Below are positions 49,791-59,030 of a stretch of 64,000 nt of DNA, piece after piece (position 1 is the first letter of the stretch; every line of letters begins with the position of its first letter). Below the pieces are notes generated by a model. It was not told the DNA's origin. It worked only from the letters and a program-made list of their open reading frames with translations, and did no database searches. A program made the position numbers and the translations under genes. Origin of the DNA: Halorussus vallis (lineage in GTDB: Archaea > Halobacteriota > Halobacteria > Halobacteriales > Haladaptataceae); the NCBI RefSeq assembly GCF_024138165.1, contig NZ_CP100000.1, positions 3,782,001 to 3,846,000 of the forward strand, read 5' to 3'.

Positions 49791-50010
49791 GTCGACCTTT
49801 ACGCGTCCGGGCCTCGCGGCGGATTTTCGAGCCGTTTTTCGGTACTGTCGATTACTGTGAGATTGGCGATACCGGTGTCGCCCCGAGAGTCGCTTCGCTC
49901 CCGGCGCGTCGGCGGGTGTCAACCGAAAGGGACCGTTACCCGACAGAAACCGTCAAACCCCCGAGAGGCGGTCGAGACGGTATATTCCGGCTGAATCGCA
50001 AGAATCAACG

Positions 50011-50018
50011 CTTATAGG
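50011..50018 (+). promoter_or_regulatory. TATA element and ribosome binding site of the complex I operon
   Basis: CTTATAGG is centred 44 bases before the nuoA ATG, giving a predicted leader of roughly 18 bases. AGGAG at 50044-50048 then serves as ribosome binding site, unlike most leaderless genes in this window. Confidence 0.55.
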
Positions 50019-50057
50019 GGTCGGCTCACAAGTTCGAGGTGCTAGGAGAATACCGGT

Positions 50058-50465
50058 ATGAATCCATGGATAGCCATTGGGGCGCTGGCGCTGGTGGGGC
50101 TGCTGATACCGCTGGGAATGATGGCGGTCTCCAGTCTCCTCCGGCCCACTGTGCCCGAGAAAGGAAAAACCGCCGTGTACGAGAGCGGCGAGGTCCCGAC
50201 GGGCGGCACCCGGATTCGGTTCAACATCCAGTACTACATGGTCGCGCTGCTGTTCGTCGTCTTCGACATCGAGACCGTCCTCATCTTCCCTTGGACGGTC
50301 ATCTACCAACGAGCGGTCTCGATGGAAGGCGTCGGACTCGTCAAGGCGCTCGGCCCGATGCTGGTGTTCATCGCCGTCCTCGTCGTCGGCCTCGGTTGGG
50401 CGTGGCGTAACGGCGCAGTTCGGTGGGTCAAGAACCCCACTCAACGGAGCGTGGAACGACAATGA
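50058..50465 (+). CDS. nuoA: NADH-quinone oxidoreductase-like subunit A
   Basis: 135 aa with three helices: about residues 3-25 (WIAIGALALVGLLIPLGMM), 66-86 and 98-118. The long first loop has YESGEVPTGGTRIRFNIQYY, and the second helix begins LLFVVFDIETVLIFPW, with the conserved FDIE acidic pair near the quinone path. It is the first gene of the complex I operon and overlaps nuoB by ATGA. Together with NuoH and NuoJK it forms the proximal membrane arm. Confidence 0.95.
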   Translation: MNPWIAIGALALVGLLIPLGMMAVSSLLRPTVPEKGKTAVYESGEVPTGGTRIRFNIQYYMVALLFVVFDIETVLIFPWTVIYQRAVSMEGVGLVKALGPMLVFIAVLVVGLGWAWRNGAVRWVKNPTQRSVERQ

Positions 50466-51163
50466 GCAACGAACCACGGGACGCAATTCACGGGAGTACA
50501 GCACCGCAGACCAAGACGCGCGAGGCGCGGATGGAGGGCGTCGACAACCGGTTCAACTCGAAGCTTCGAGAGGCGTTCGGCTCCTCGCCGTTCATCCTCA
50601 CGAAGTTCGACAAGTTCATGAACTGGGTGCGGGGCTCGTCGATGTTCATGCTGCAGTTCGGTATCGCGTGCTGCAGCATCGAGATGATGCACACTTACGC
50701 GGTTAAGCACGACCTCGACCGCTTCGGGTCGGGCGTCCCCCGGGCGTCGCCCCGGCAGGCGGACGTGATGATCGTGCCCGGGACTATCGTCTCGAAGTTC
50801 GCCCCGCGGATGAAGCGGGTCTACGACCAGATGCCCGAACCCAAGTTCGTCGTCAACATGGGTTCGTGCGCCATCTCGGGCGGCCCGTTCCAGGAGGGCT
50901 ACAACGTCATCAAGGGCGCCGAGGAGGTCATCCCCATCGACATCCACGTCCCCGGTTGCCCGCCGCGGCCCGAGGCGCTCGTCTACGGCGTCGTCAAACT
51001 GCAGGAGCGCATCGCGAACGGGGAGTCGAGTCCGGTGACGGTCAAGCCCTACGAACTCGAACAGTTCGGTGACCTCGAACGCGACGAACTCGTCGAGAAG
51101 TTCGCCGACGAAATCGACGAGGACACCCTCGTCATGCGCTACAACTGGGCTGATTCGCCATGA
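50462..51163 (+). CDS. nuoB: NADH-quinone oxidoreductase-like subunit B
   Basis: 233 aa from the ATG at 50462, which overlaps nuoA; a GTG 39 bases upstream is disregarded. Cluster N2 ligands are [15 protein letters not shown] (the two adjacent Cys), [19 protein letters not shown] and [19 protein letters not shown]. The N-terminal 45 residues are an added acidic region. NuoB passes electrons to quinone at the NuoD/NuoH interface. Overlap with nuoCD is ATGA. Confidence 0.96.
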   Translation: MSNEPRDAIHGSTAPQTKTREARMEGVDNRFNSKLREAFGSSPFILTKFDKFMNWVRGSSMFMLQFGIACCSIEMMHTYAVKHDLDRFGSGVPRASPRQADVMIVPGTIVSKFAPRMKRVYDQMPEPKFVVNMGSCAISGGPFQEGYNVIKGAEEVIPIDIHVPGCPPRPEALVYGVVKLQERIANGESSPVTVKPYELEQFGDLERDELVEKFADEIDEDTLVMRYNWADSP

Positions 51164-52824
51164 GTTCCCAGGAAGAACACACCGGGGAGATGCAGGTCGC
51201 GGGCGTCGACTACGACGCCATCGAGGACCTGCTCGGCGACCACGTCATCCGGCGCGAGAGCCACCTCAACGCCGAGGGGTTCGTGATTCGGCCGGATGAG
51301 GTGGCCGCCACGCTGCGAATCCTCCGCGACGATGCGGGCTTCGACCACCTCTCGATGGTCACCGCCCAGGACTACGAGGACCGCTACGAAACCATCTACC
51401 ACCTGACGAAGTTCGACGACCGGACCCAGGAGGTCAGCGTGGTCGTGCCGACCGACCCGGAGAACCCGGTGAGCGAGTCGGCGGCCGAGGTCTACAAGAC
51501 GGCCAACTGGCAGGAGCGGGAGGCCTACGACCTGGTGGGCGTCGAGTACGACGGCCACCCCGACCTGCGGCGCATCCTGCTGCCGGAGACGTGGCAGGGC
51601 CATCCCCTGTCGTCGGACTACGACCAGGATAAACCCCAGATCGTCACGCTCCAAGAGCACGTCAACCCCCTCGCCGAGAGCACGAAGGGCAGCGAGTCCG
51701 ACACGATGTTCCTGAACATCGGACCGCACCACCCGGCGACCCACGGCGTGCTCCACCTGAAGACGACGCTGGACGGCGAGCAGGTCGCGGACGTCGAACC
51801 CGACATCGGCTACCTCCACCGTTGCGAGGAGCAGATGGCCCAGCAGGGCACCTACCGCCACCAGATCATGCCGTACCCCGACCGATGGGACTACTCGTCG
51901 GCGGGACTGCTCAACGAGTGGGCGTACGCGCGGGTGGCCGAGGACCTGAACGACATCGAGGTGCCCGAGTACGCCCAGATCATCCGGACGATGGGCGCGG
52001 AGCTGTGTCGCATCGCCGCGCACATGCTCGCGCTCGGGACGTTCTGTCTGGACATCTACGGGGACTTCACGGCGATCTTCATGTACGCGATGCGGGACCG
52101 CGAGATCGTCCAGAACATCCTCGAGGACCTCACCGGCCAGCGGATGATGTTCAACTACTTCCGACTCGGCGGCGTGGTCTGGGACCTGCCCGAACCCCGC
52201 GAGGAGTTCTTCGAGAAGATTCGGGACTTCCTCGACGACCTGCCGGAGGTCCTGGAGGAGTACCACGACCTCATCACGGGCAACGAGATCTTCCAGAAGC
52301 GCACCATCGGCACGGGCGTCCTCGAACCCGAGACGGCTCGGCAGTACGGCTGTACCGGGCCGGTCGCCCGCGCGTCGGGCATCGACTACGACCTGCGCCG
52401 CGACGACCCCTACGGCTACTACGACGAACTCGACTGGGACGTCGTCACCGAGGACGGCAAGGACAACTACGCCCGCCTGCTCGTCCGGATGCGCGAGGTC
52501 GAGGAGTCGGCGAAGATCATCAGCCAGTGCGTCGACCTGCTCGAAGACTGGCCCGAGGACGAGCGCAACATCCAGGCCAACGTGCCCCGGACGCTCAAGC
52601 CCGACCCCGACACCGAGGTCTACCGCGCCGTCGAAGGCGCGAAGGGCGAACTCGGCATCTACATCCGAAGCGACGGCACCGACAAGCCCGCGCGGTTCAA
52701 GATCCGGAGCCCGTGCTTCTGTAACCTCTCGGCGCTCAACCGGATGAGCAAGGGCGAGTACGTGCCCGACCTCGTCGCCACCCTCGGCAGCCTCGACGTG
52801 ATTCTCGGGGAGGTGGACCGATGA
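51160..52824 (+). CDS. nuoCD: Fused NADH-quinone oxidoreductase-like subunits C and D
   Basis: 554 aa. The NuoC part covers about residues 20-160, with WQEREAYDLVGVEYDGHPDL and RILLPETWQGHPL. The NuoD part starts at about residue 184 with MFLNIGPHHPATHGVLHLK, continues with the CEEQMAQQGTYRHQI and ELCRIAAHMLALGTFCLD helices, and ends SLDVILGEVDR. The hydrogenase-type nickel Cys residues are absent, as expected for complex I. The C-D fusion also occurs in enterobacteria. It forms the quinone-binding cavity with NuoB. Confidence 0.95.
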   Translation: MSSQEEHTGEMQVAGVDYDAIEDLLGDHVIRRESHLNAEGFVIRPDEVAATLRILRDDAGFDHLSMVTAQDYEDRYETIYHLTKFDDRTQEVSVVVPTDPENPVSESAAEVYKTANWQEREAYDLVGVEYDGHPDLRRILLPETWQGHPLSSDYDQDKPQIVTLQEHVNPLAESTKGSESDTMFLNIGPHHPATHGVLHLKTTLDGEQVADVEPDIGYLHRCEEQMAQQGTYRHQIMPYPDRWDYSSAGLLNEWAYARVAEDLNDIEVPEYAQIIRTMGAELCRIAAHMLALGTFCLDIYGDFTAIFMYAMRDREIVQNILEDLTGQRMMFNYFRLGGVVWDLPEPREEFFEKIRDFLDDLPEVLEEYHDLITGNEIFQKRTIGTGVLEPETARQYGCTGPVARASGIDYDLRRDDPYGYYDELDWDVVTEDGKDNYARLLVRMREVEESAKIISQCVDLLEDWPEDERNIQANVPRTLKPDPDTEVYRAVEGAKGELGIYIRSDGTDKPARFKIRSPCFCNLSALNRMSKGEYVPDLVATLGSLDVILGEVDR

Positions 52825-53930
52825 ACTCCGATTGGATTCTGCTCCAGCAGGGCGGCCAGTCCGAACCCATGCTCCCCGAAACCATCGGTCGGTGGCTGTT
52901 CGGCGCCGAGATGGCCGTCTGGCAGGAGATGATCGCGGCGTTCATCGCGGCGTTCATCGTCGGCAACATCATGCTGGCGATGACCGGCGTCGCCGGCCCG
53001 TGGGCCAAGCGGAAGATCACCGCCGCGTTCACCGACCGCATCGCGGTCAACCGCGTCGGTCCCGCCGGCCTGCTCATCATCGTGGCCGACGCGGTCCGAC
53101 TGCTCAGCAAGGAACTCATCATTCCGGACGGCGCGGACCGTCCGGCGTTCGACCTCGCGCCGATCGTGATGGCCGGGTCGGCGCTGCTGGGCTTCGCGGT
53201 CATCCCGATGGGACACCTCTTCGGTGTCAACCTCCAGTTGGCCGACCCCGAGTCGGGACTGGTGTACATCTTCGCGGTCGCGTCCATCGCGACGCTCGGA
53301 CTCACGATGGGCGGCTACGCGTCGAACAACAAGTACTCGCTGATGGGCGGTCTGCGCGCTATCGCGCAGAACATCGCCTACGAGATTCCGCTGGTCGTGA
53401 CGGCGGCGTCGGTCGTGCTGTTCACCGACAGCCTCCAGACCAGCCAGATCGTCGCGGCCCAGCAGCAGACGCTGTTCACCGTCGCGGGCATCGCGATTCC
53501 GTCGTGGTTCGCGTTCGTGAACCCGTTCGCGTTCGTGCTGTTCGTGGTGGCGAACCTCGCGGAGATCGGTCGGAACCCGTTCGACATCCCCGAGGCGCCG
53601 ACCGAAATCGTCGCGGGGTACCAGACGGAGTACTCGTCGGTGTACTTCGTGCTGTTCTACCTCGGCGAGTTCCTGCACATCTTCCTGGGCGGCGCCATCA
53701 TCGCGCTGCTGTTCCTCGGCGGCCCTTCGGGTCCGTTCCTGCCGGAGTCGCTGAACTTCGTCTGGTTCGTCATCAAGATCTGGGCCGTCTTCCTGTTCAC
53801 CCAGTGGGCGCGGTCGGCCGTGCCCCGGATGCGTATCGACCAACTGATCGAAGTCGGCTGGAAGGGCATGCTCGTGCTGAGCTTCGCTAACCTGGTCCTG
53901 ACGGCCGTCATCGTCGGGGTGATGCTCTAA
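52821..53930 (+). CDS. nuoH: NADH-quinone oxidoreductase-like subunit H
   Basis: 369 aa, with about eight membrane helices. Conserved loops: GPWAKRKITAAFTDRIAVNR with the following GPAGLLIIVADAVRLLSKEL, NIAYEIPLVVTAASVVLFT, and NLAEIGRNPFDIPEAPTEIV, the quinone-site loop rich in Glu and Asp, then AGYQTEYSSVYFVLFYLGEF. It makes the quinone tunnel and the first proton-linked segment. Its TAA overlaps the nuoI ATG by one base. Confidence 0.95.
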   Translation: MNSDWILLQQGGQSEPMLPETIGRWLFGAEMAVWQEMIAAFIAAFIVGNIMLAMTGVAGPWAKRKITAAFTDRIAVNRVGPAGLLIIVADAVRLLSKELIIPDGADRPAFDLAPIVMAGSALLGFAVIPMGHLFGVNLQLADPESGLVYIFAVASIATLGLTMGGYASNNKYSLMGGLRAIAQNIAYEIPLVVTAASVVLFTDSLQTSQIVAAQQQTLFTVAGIAIPSWFAFVNPFAFVLFVVANLAEIGRNPFDIPEAPTEIVAGYQTEYSSVYFVLFYLGEFLHIFLGGAIIALLFLGGPSGPFLPESLNFVWFVIKIWAVFLFTQWARSAVPRMRIDQLIEVGWKGMLVLSFANLVLTAVIVGVML

Positions 53931-54391
53931 TGATCGGAGTCCTCAAATCGATGGCAACGACGCTGAAGCACGCACTGGACGGCTCGACGTTCACGGTCGA
54001 ATATCCGGACGTCGCGCCCGAAGTCAGCCCCCGGTTCCGCGGGGTCCACAAGTTCAGCCAGGAGCGCTGCATCTGGTGTCGCCAGTGCGAGAACGTCTGC
54101 CCGAACGACACGATCCAGATCGTGCAAGACGAGCAGCGCAACGGCGAGCAGTACAACCTCCACATCGGACAGTGCATATACTGTCGACTGTGCGAGGAGG
54201 TCTGTCCCGTCGACGCGATTCTGCTCACGCAGAACTTCGAGTTCACGGGCGACACGAAAGACGACCTCGTCTACAACAAAGAACAGCTGAAGAACGTGCC
54301 GTGGTACAAGGACATCGACCCGCTCGAATCGCGGGAGCCCGACCGCGGGGCGTGGATCGGCGAAGGCGAAGGCGAGGTAGACTACCAATAA
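53930..54391 (+). CDS. nuoI: NADH-quinone oxidoreductase-like subunit I (2x[4Fe-4S])
   Basis: 153 aa. Two ferredoxin-type cluster motifs: CIWCRQCENVCPNDTIQIV and CIYCRLCEEVCPVDAILLT. The first residues form the amphipathic helix region that contacts the membrane arm (MATTLKHALDGSTFTVEYPD). A later ATG at 53951 would remove seven residues; the first is preferred for its one-base overlap with nuoH. With NuoEFG missing, this is the most peripheral electron-carrying subunit encoded here and probably the entry point for an unknown donor. Confidence 0.95.
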   Translation: MIGVLKSMATTLKHALDGSTFTVEYPDVAPEVSPRFRGVHKFSQERCIWCRQCENVCPNDTIQIVQDEQRNGEQYNLHIGQCIYCRLCEEVCPVDAILLTQNFEFTGDTKDDLVYNKEQLKNVPWYKDIDPLESREPDRGAWIGEGEGEVDYQ

Positions 54392-54453
54392 TCGAGTTGC
54401 GCCCGTCTCGAAATGTTCAAAGGGCGATTACACGAAACCCCAAGGTGACTGAA

Positions 54454-54726
54454 ATGGTATACGAGATGCTCGCGTTCGGGCTGTTTGCTCTCATCACGAT
54501 AGCGAGCAGTCTGGGCGTCGTCCTGGCGAAGGACGTGTGGCACTCGGCATTACTGCTGGGTGCCGCCTTACTCTCCGTCGCGGTCCACTACGTGATGCTG
54601 GAGGCGGAGTTCCTCGCGGCGATGCAGATCCTCGTCTACGTCGGCGGGGTTCTCATCCTCATCACGTTCGCCGTGATGCTGACGCGCCAGGCACAGACAG
54701 AGGCAGAGGAGGTGACCGAGTTATGA
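54454..54726 (+). CDS. nuoJ1: NADH-quinone oxidoreductase-like subunit J, N-terminal half
   Basis: 90 aa from the ATG at 54454; AAGGTGA is five bases upstream. It has three helices, including AALLSVAVHYVMLEAEFLAAMQILVYVGGV in pieces, the conserved core of NuoJ with the pi-bulge region. In bacteria this half is joined to a further two helices in one protein; here those are encoded by the next, overlapping gene. 62 bases separate it from nuoI, the largest gap in the operon. Confidence 0.93.
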   Translation: MVYEMLAFGLFALITIASSLGVVLAKDVWHSALLLGAALLSVAVHYVMLEAEFLAAMQILVYVGGVLILITFAVMLTRQAQTEAEEVTEL

Positions 54727-55151
54727 GTAACTACGACGACGATAGAGACCGGCGAGACGAAAGTATCCCGCCCGAGGTCGACGACAGAGGTCGCAAGTGG
54801 CCGGGACTGGCCGCGGTCGCGCTGTTCGGCGTGCTCGCGTACGTCTTCGTCGGCGCGGAGTTCGGCGAGGCGGCGGGCTTCCCGAACGGCGCCGAGATTA
54901 CGGCCAGCATCGGCTACGCGATGTTCAACATCGGCGCACAGAACGCCGTGGCGAGCGAAGGCTTCCTGGTGGCGTTCGAGATCATCGACGTGGTGCTCGT
55001 CGCCGCGCTCGTGGGCGCGGTCATGCTCGCGCGCCGCGACGAGGGCGGCACCATCACGTCGGCGCTGCGCTCGGATGCGGTCGAAGACGAAGGCCAGGTC
55101 GCCGTCGCGGACGGCGGTGAACCGACCGACACGCAGGAGGGTGAGCACTGA
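54723..55151 (+). CDS. nuoJ2: NADH-quinone oxidoreductase-like subunit J, C-terminal half
   Basis: 142 aa. The N-terminal 25 residues are acidic, then a helix (WPGLAAVALFGVLAYVFVGA), a loop with IGYAMFNIGAQNAVASEGFL, typical of the second half of NuoJ, and a final helix EIIDVVLVAALVGAVMLAR. The last 30 residues are acidic. Its ATG overlaps nuoJ1 (ATGA), so the two chains are made together. Split NuoJ is known in haloarchaea. Confidence 0.9.
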   Translation: MSNYDDDRDRRDESIPPEVDDRGRKWPGLAAVALFGVLAYVFVGAEFGEAAGFPNGAEITASIGYAMFNIGAQNAVASEGFLVAFEIIDVVLVAALVGAVMLARRDEGGTITSALRSDAVEDEGQVAVADGGEPTDTQEGEH

Positions 55152-55453
55152 TGGTTCCGATTCAGTACTACCTCCTGCTGTCGGCCGCCGTCTTCTGCAT
55201 CGGCGTGTTCGGCATCCTGACCCGACGGAACGCGCTGTTGTTCCTGATGAGCGTCGAGCTCCTGCTGAACGCGGCGAACATCAACCTCGTCGCGTTCTCG
55301 AAGTTCCACGGCAACCTCACCGGCCAGACGTTCAGCCTGTTCACGCTGGCGCTGGCCGCCGCCGAGGTCGCCGTCGGCATCGGCATCATCCTCGTCCTCT
55401 ACCGCAACTTCGGAGACGTGGACGTGACGAAAGCGACGACGATGAGGTGGTAA
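55151..55453 (+). CDS. nuoK: NADH-quinone oxidoreductase-like subunit K
   Basis: 100 aa, three helices. It starts VPIQYYLLLSAAVFCIGVFG. The second helix has LLFLMSVELLLNAANINLVA with the conserved membrane Glu, and the third FTLALAAAEVAVGIGIILVL contains the second Glu. These two Glu are central to the proton-linked axis. The ATG overlaps the TGA of nuoJ2 by one base. Confidence 0.96.
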   Translation: MVPIQYYLLLSAAVFCIGVFGILTRRNALLFLMSVELLLNAANINLVAFSKFHGNLTGQTFSLFTLALAAAEVAVGIGIILVLYRNFGDVDVTKATTMRW

Positions 55454-55457
55454 ACGT

Positions 55458-57503
55458 ATGGCAGCACTCCCCTTCGAACTGGCACCCGCCATCGCGGCGC
55501 TGCCGTTCGTATCGTTCCTGATCGCGCTGCTCGCGGGCGCGTTCGCCCCCCGGCTCCTGCCGAAGGGCGGCGCGATTCCCGGCATTCTCGCCACCGGCGG
55601 CTCGCTCCTGCTGTCGGCGTGGGCGTTCCTCACGGTGAGCGGCGGCGAGTACTACCACGAGACGATAACGTGGGTCGTCGCCGAAGGTCCGACCCCGTTC
55701 GAACTCCACCTGGGCATCCTGCTCGACCCGCTGTCGACGATGATGCTCATCATCGTCTCGCTGGTGGCGTTCCTCGTCCACATCTTCAGCCTCGGCTACA
55801 TGAACGACGAGGGCGAAACCGGCCTCCCCCGGTACTATGCCGGACTCGGCCTGTTCACCTTCAGCATGCTCTCGTTCGTGTTCGCAGACAACCTGCTGAT
55901 GGCGTTCATGTTCTTCGAGCTGGTCGGGCTCTGCTCGTTCCTGCTCATCGGCTTCTGGTTCCGCGACCGGGCGCCGCCGTCGGCCGCGAAGAAGGCGTTC
56001 CTGGTCACCCGCTTCGGTGACTACTTCTTCCTCGTGGGCGTCGTCGGCATCTTCGCGACCTTCCACACGTCGATGTTCGTCGCGGGCGAGGAGTCGGGCC
56101 TCCACGCGTTCCCCCACATGGCCGAGCAGGTCCTGCTGGGCGAGGGCGGGGCCGAGGTGACGACCTACCTCGGTCTCGACCCGCAGGCGTGGTTTGCGGT
56201 GCTCGGACTGCTCGTGCTGGGCGGCGTCGTCGGTAAATCGGCGCAGTTCCCGCTGCACACCTGGCTGCCCGATGCGATGGAGGGTCCGACCCCCGTCTCC
56301 GCGCTGATTCATGCGGCGACGATGGTCGCGGCCGGCGTCTACCTCGTCGCGCGGATGTACGGCTTCTACGCGCTGCTGCCGAACGTGCTGGCGCTCATCG
56401 CGTTCGTCGGCGGCTTCACGGCGCTGTTCGCAGCGACGATGGGCGTCGTCAAGAAGGAGATAAAGCAGGTGCTGGCGTACTCGACCATCTCCCAGTACGG
56501 CTACATGATGCTGGGGCTGGGCGCCGGCGGCTACGTCGCGGCGACGTTCCACCTCATGACCCACGCGTTCTTCAAGGCGCTGCTGTTCCTCGGCGCCGGG
56601 TCGGTCATCATCGCGATGCACCACAACGAGGACATGTGGGACATGGGCGGCCTGAAAGACCACATGAAGGTGACCTACTACGCCTTCCTCTCCGGGTCGC
56701 TCGCGCTCGCGGGCATCGTCCCGTTCTCGGGCTTCTGGTCGAAGGACGAGATTCTGTTCGAGGCGCTCGCCCGCGGGATGGAGAACCCGATTCTCCTGGC
56801 CGCGTACGCGATGGGTCTGCTCGCGGTGTTCTTCACCGGGTTCTACACCTTCCGGATGGTCGCGCTGACCTTCCACGGTGAACCCCGGAGCGACACCGCC
56901 CGCAACCCCCACGGCGTCCGCTGGAACGTCAAGGGACCGCTCGCGGTCCTCGGGATTCTGGCGGCCGTCGCCGGCCTGGTCAACATGACCCCGGTCGCGG
57001 AGCTGACGGGTGCACACATCGAGTACCTCCACAACTGGCTCGGCGGCCCGCTGGAGGCCACCTCGGTTCACACCTACACCCACATCCTCGAGGAGAGCGG
57101 CGTCCACCACGCAGAGCTGTCGCCGCTCATCCCCGGCCTGATCTCGCTGGCGCTCGCGCTGGCGGGTGCGGGCCTGGCGTGGAAGCTCTACGCGGTCCCG
57201 TCGCCGACCGAGCACACCGACAAGCTCGGCGGCGTCAAGACGCTACTGTTCAACAACTACTACCAGGACGAGGCGCAGGTCTGGCTCGCCACCGGCGTCA
57301 CCCTGCCGCTGGCTCGCGCCGCCGACAAGTTCGACCAGGGCGTCATCGACGGCGTGGTCAACGGCGTCTCCAGCGTGAGCCTGTTCAGCGGGAGCCGGGT
57401 CAAGCGGGTCCAGAGCGGCGTGGTGACCAACTACGCCTTCCTGCTGACGGTGAGCTTCGTACTCCTGCTCGTCGTCGTCGGCTTCACGGGAGGTTGGTTC
57501 TAG
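55458..57503 (+). CDS. nuoL: NADH-quinone oxidoreductase-like subunit L (antiporter-like)
   Basis: 681 aa, multi-pass. Antiporter family features: FSMLSFVFADNLLMAFMFFE with the conserved membrane Glu, AQFPLHTWLPDAMEGPTPVS with the broken helix, AATMGVVKKEIKQVLAYSTI with paired Lys, and YMMLGLGAGGYVAATFHLMT. The NuoL-specific C-terminal region continues to GFTGGWF. It is the distal proton-pumping subunit carrying the lateral helix. The start follows nuoK by four bases, with GAGGTGGT just ahead as ribosome binding site. Confidence 0.95.
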   Translation: MAALPFELAPAIAALPFVSFLIALLAGAFAPRLLPKGGAIPGILATGGSLLLSAWAFLTVSGGEYYHETITWVVAEGPTPFELHLGILLDPLSTMMLIIVSLVAFLVHIFSLGYMNDEGETGLPRYYAGLGLFTFSMLSFVFADNLLMAFMFFELVGLCSFLLIGFWFRDRAPPSAAKKAFLVTRFGDYFFLVGVVGIFATFHTSMFVAGEESGLHAFPHMAEQVLLGEGGAEVTTYLGLDPQAWFAVLGLLVLGGVVGKSAQFPLHTWLPDAMEGPTPVSALIHAATMVAAGVYLVARMYGFYALLPNVLALIAFVGGFTALFAATMGVVKKEIKQVLAYSTISQYGYMMLGLGAGGYVAATFHLMTHAFFKALLFLGAGSVIIAMHHNEDMWDMGGLKDHMKVTYYAFLSGSLALAGIVPFSGFWSKDEILFEALARGMENPILLAAYAMGLLAVFFTGFYTFRMVALTFHGEPRSDTARNPHGVRWNVKGPLAVLGILAAVAGLVNMTPVAELTGAHIEYLHNWLGGPLEATSVHTYTHILEESGVHHAELSPLIPGLISLALALAGAGLAWKLYAVPSPTEHTDKLGGVKTLLFNNYYQDEAQVWLATGVTLPLARAADKFDQGVIDGVVNGVSSVSLFSGSRVKRVQSGVVTNYAFLLTVSFVLLLVVVGFTGGWF

Positions 57504-59030
57504 ATGTGGATCGAAGCGCTCATCGCGGTCACGATGCTCGGCGCGTTCGCGGCGTTCCTCGCCCCCGACAAGGTCGCGGGCAAACTCGCGTTCGCGCTCA
57601 GTCTGCTCCCGCTCGCCGGGAGCCTCTGGATGTACAGCACCTACGAGGCCAGCGGTAACGCCCTCACCGGCGGGACGCTGGCGTTCGAGGAGAACTTCCA
57701 GTGGGTCGTCGCCGGCCCCTACAGCCTCAGCTGGCACGTCGGCCTCGACGGCATCAGCATGCCGCTGGTCGTGTTGACCACGGTGCTGACGACGCTGGCG
57801 CTGCTCAGTTCGTGGACTCCAATCGACGAGCGTCAGAGCCAGTTCTACGGCCTGATGCTCTTCCTGGAGGCGGGCCTGCTCGGCGTCTTCTCGGCGCTCG
57901 ACTTCTTCCTGTGGTTCGTCTTCTGGGAGATGGTGCTCGTCCCGATGTACGTCCTCATCGGCGTCTGGGGCGGCCCGCGCCGGAAGTACGCCGCCATCAA
58001 GATGTTCGTCTACACGAACATCGCCAGCCTCGTGATGTTCATCGGGTTCATCGCGCTGGTGTTCGGCCTCGGCGACTCGGTGACCAGCCTCGACATGCCG
58101 GCGGTCGCCCAGGCGCTTCGCGCCGGTCAGCTTCAGGGCCTCGGTCCGTTCGGACCAGAGACCCTGAAGGTGCTGGCGTTCTTCGCCATGTTCGTCGGCT
58201 TCGCGGTGAAGGTGCCGGTCGTTCCGTTCCACACGTGGCTGCCGGACGCTCACGTCGAAGCGCCGACGCCGGTGTCGGTGATGCTGGCGGGCGTCCTGCT
58301 GAAGATGGGTACCTACGCGCTGCTCCGGTTCAACTTCACGATGCTGCCGGACGTCGCGCGCGACTACGCCGTGCTCATCGCGGTGTTCGCCGTGGTCAGC
58401 GTCATCTACGGCGCGATGCTCGCGCTGGCCCAGTCGGACCTCAAACGCATCGTGGCGTACTCGTCGGTTTCCTCGATGGGGTACGTCATCCTCGGACTCG
58501 TCGCCTACACCATGTACGGCATGGGCGGGGCGACGTTCCAGATGGTCGCCCACGGCCTCATCTCGGGGCTGATGTTCATGTCGGTCGGCGTCATCTACAA
58601 CACGACCCACACTCGGATGGTCTCGGACATGTCCGGGATGGCGAGCAAGATGCCGTTCACCGTCGCGGTGTTCGTCGCGGGCGCGTTCGGCTACATGGGC
58701 CTGCCGCTGATGGCGGGCTTCGCCGCCGAACTGTTCATCTTCCTCGGCTCGTTCGGGGCGTTCGCCGGCTCGGTGTGGTTCACGGCCATCGCGATGTTCG
58801 GCATCGTCATCGTCGCGGGCTACCTGCTGTTCGCGATGCAGCGGACGCTGTTCGGCCCGTTCGAACTGGAAACCGACTACGAGGTCGGCCGCGCCCCGTT
58901 CCACGACGTGGCGCCGCTGGTGGTGCTCGTCCTGCTGGTCATCCTGCTGGGCGTGGACCCCAACATCTTCTTCGGGATGATCCAGGACGCCGTGAGTCCG
59001 CTCGTCCCGGCCGCGGGAGGTGGACACTAA
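57504..59030 (+). CDS. nuoM: NADH-quinone oxidoreductase-like subunit M (antiporter-like)
   Basis: 508 aa. Features: FSALDFFLWFVFWEMVLVPM with the membrane Glu, KYAAIKMFVYTNIASLVMFI, VPVVPFHTWLPDAHVEAPTP, and LALAQSDLKRIVAYSSVSSM with the Lys of the central axis. It begins immediately after the nuoL stop with no spacer base. It is one of the three antiporter-like proton channels. The length is normal for the family. Confidence 0.95.
   Translation: MWIEALIAVTMLGAFAAFLAPDKVAGKLAFALSLLPLAGSLWMYSTYEASGNALTGGTLAFEENFQWVVAGPYSLSWHVGLDGISMPLVVLTTVLTTLALLSSWTPIDERQSQFYGLMLFLEAGLLGVFSALDFFLWFVFWEMVLVPMYVLIGVWGGPRRKYAAIKMFVYTNIASLVMFIGFIALVFGLGDSVTSLDMPAVAQALRAGQLQGLGPFGPETLKVLAFFAMFVGFAVKVPVVPFHTWLPDAHVEAPTPVSVMLAGVLLKMGTYALLRFNFTMLPDVARDYAVLIAVFAVVSVIYGAMLALAQSDLKRIVAYSSVSSMGYVILGLVAYTMYGMGGATFQMVAHGLISGLMFMSVGVIYNTTHTRMVSDMSGMASKMPFTVAVFVAGAFGYMGLPLMAGFAAELFIFLGSFGAFAGSVWFTAIAMFGIVIVAGYLLFAMQRTLFGPFELETDYEVGRAPFHDVAPLVVLVLLVILLGVDPNIFFGMIQDAVSPLVPAAGGGH

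Noticed and set aside
55386-57215. 609-codon minus-strand frame opposite nuoL
   Set aside because: Arg/Glu/Asp/His-rich shadow of a hydrophobic membrane gene; no domain.
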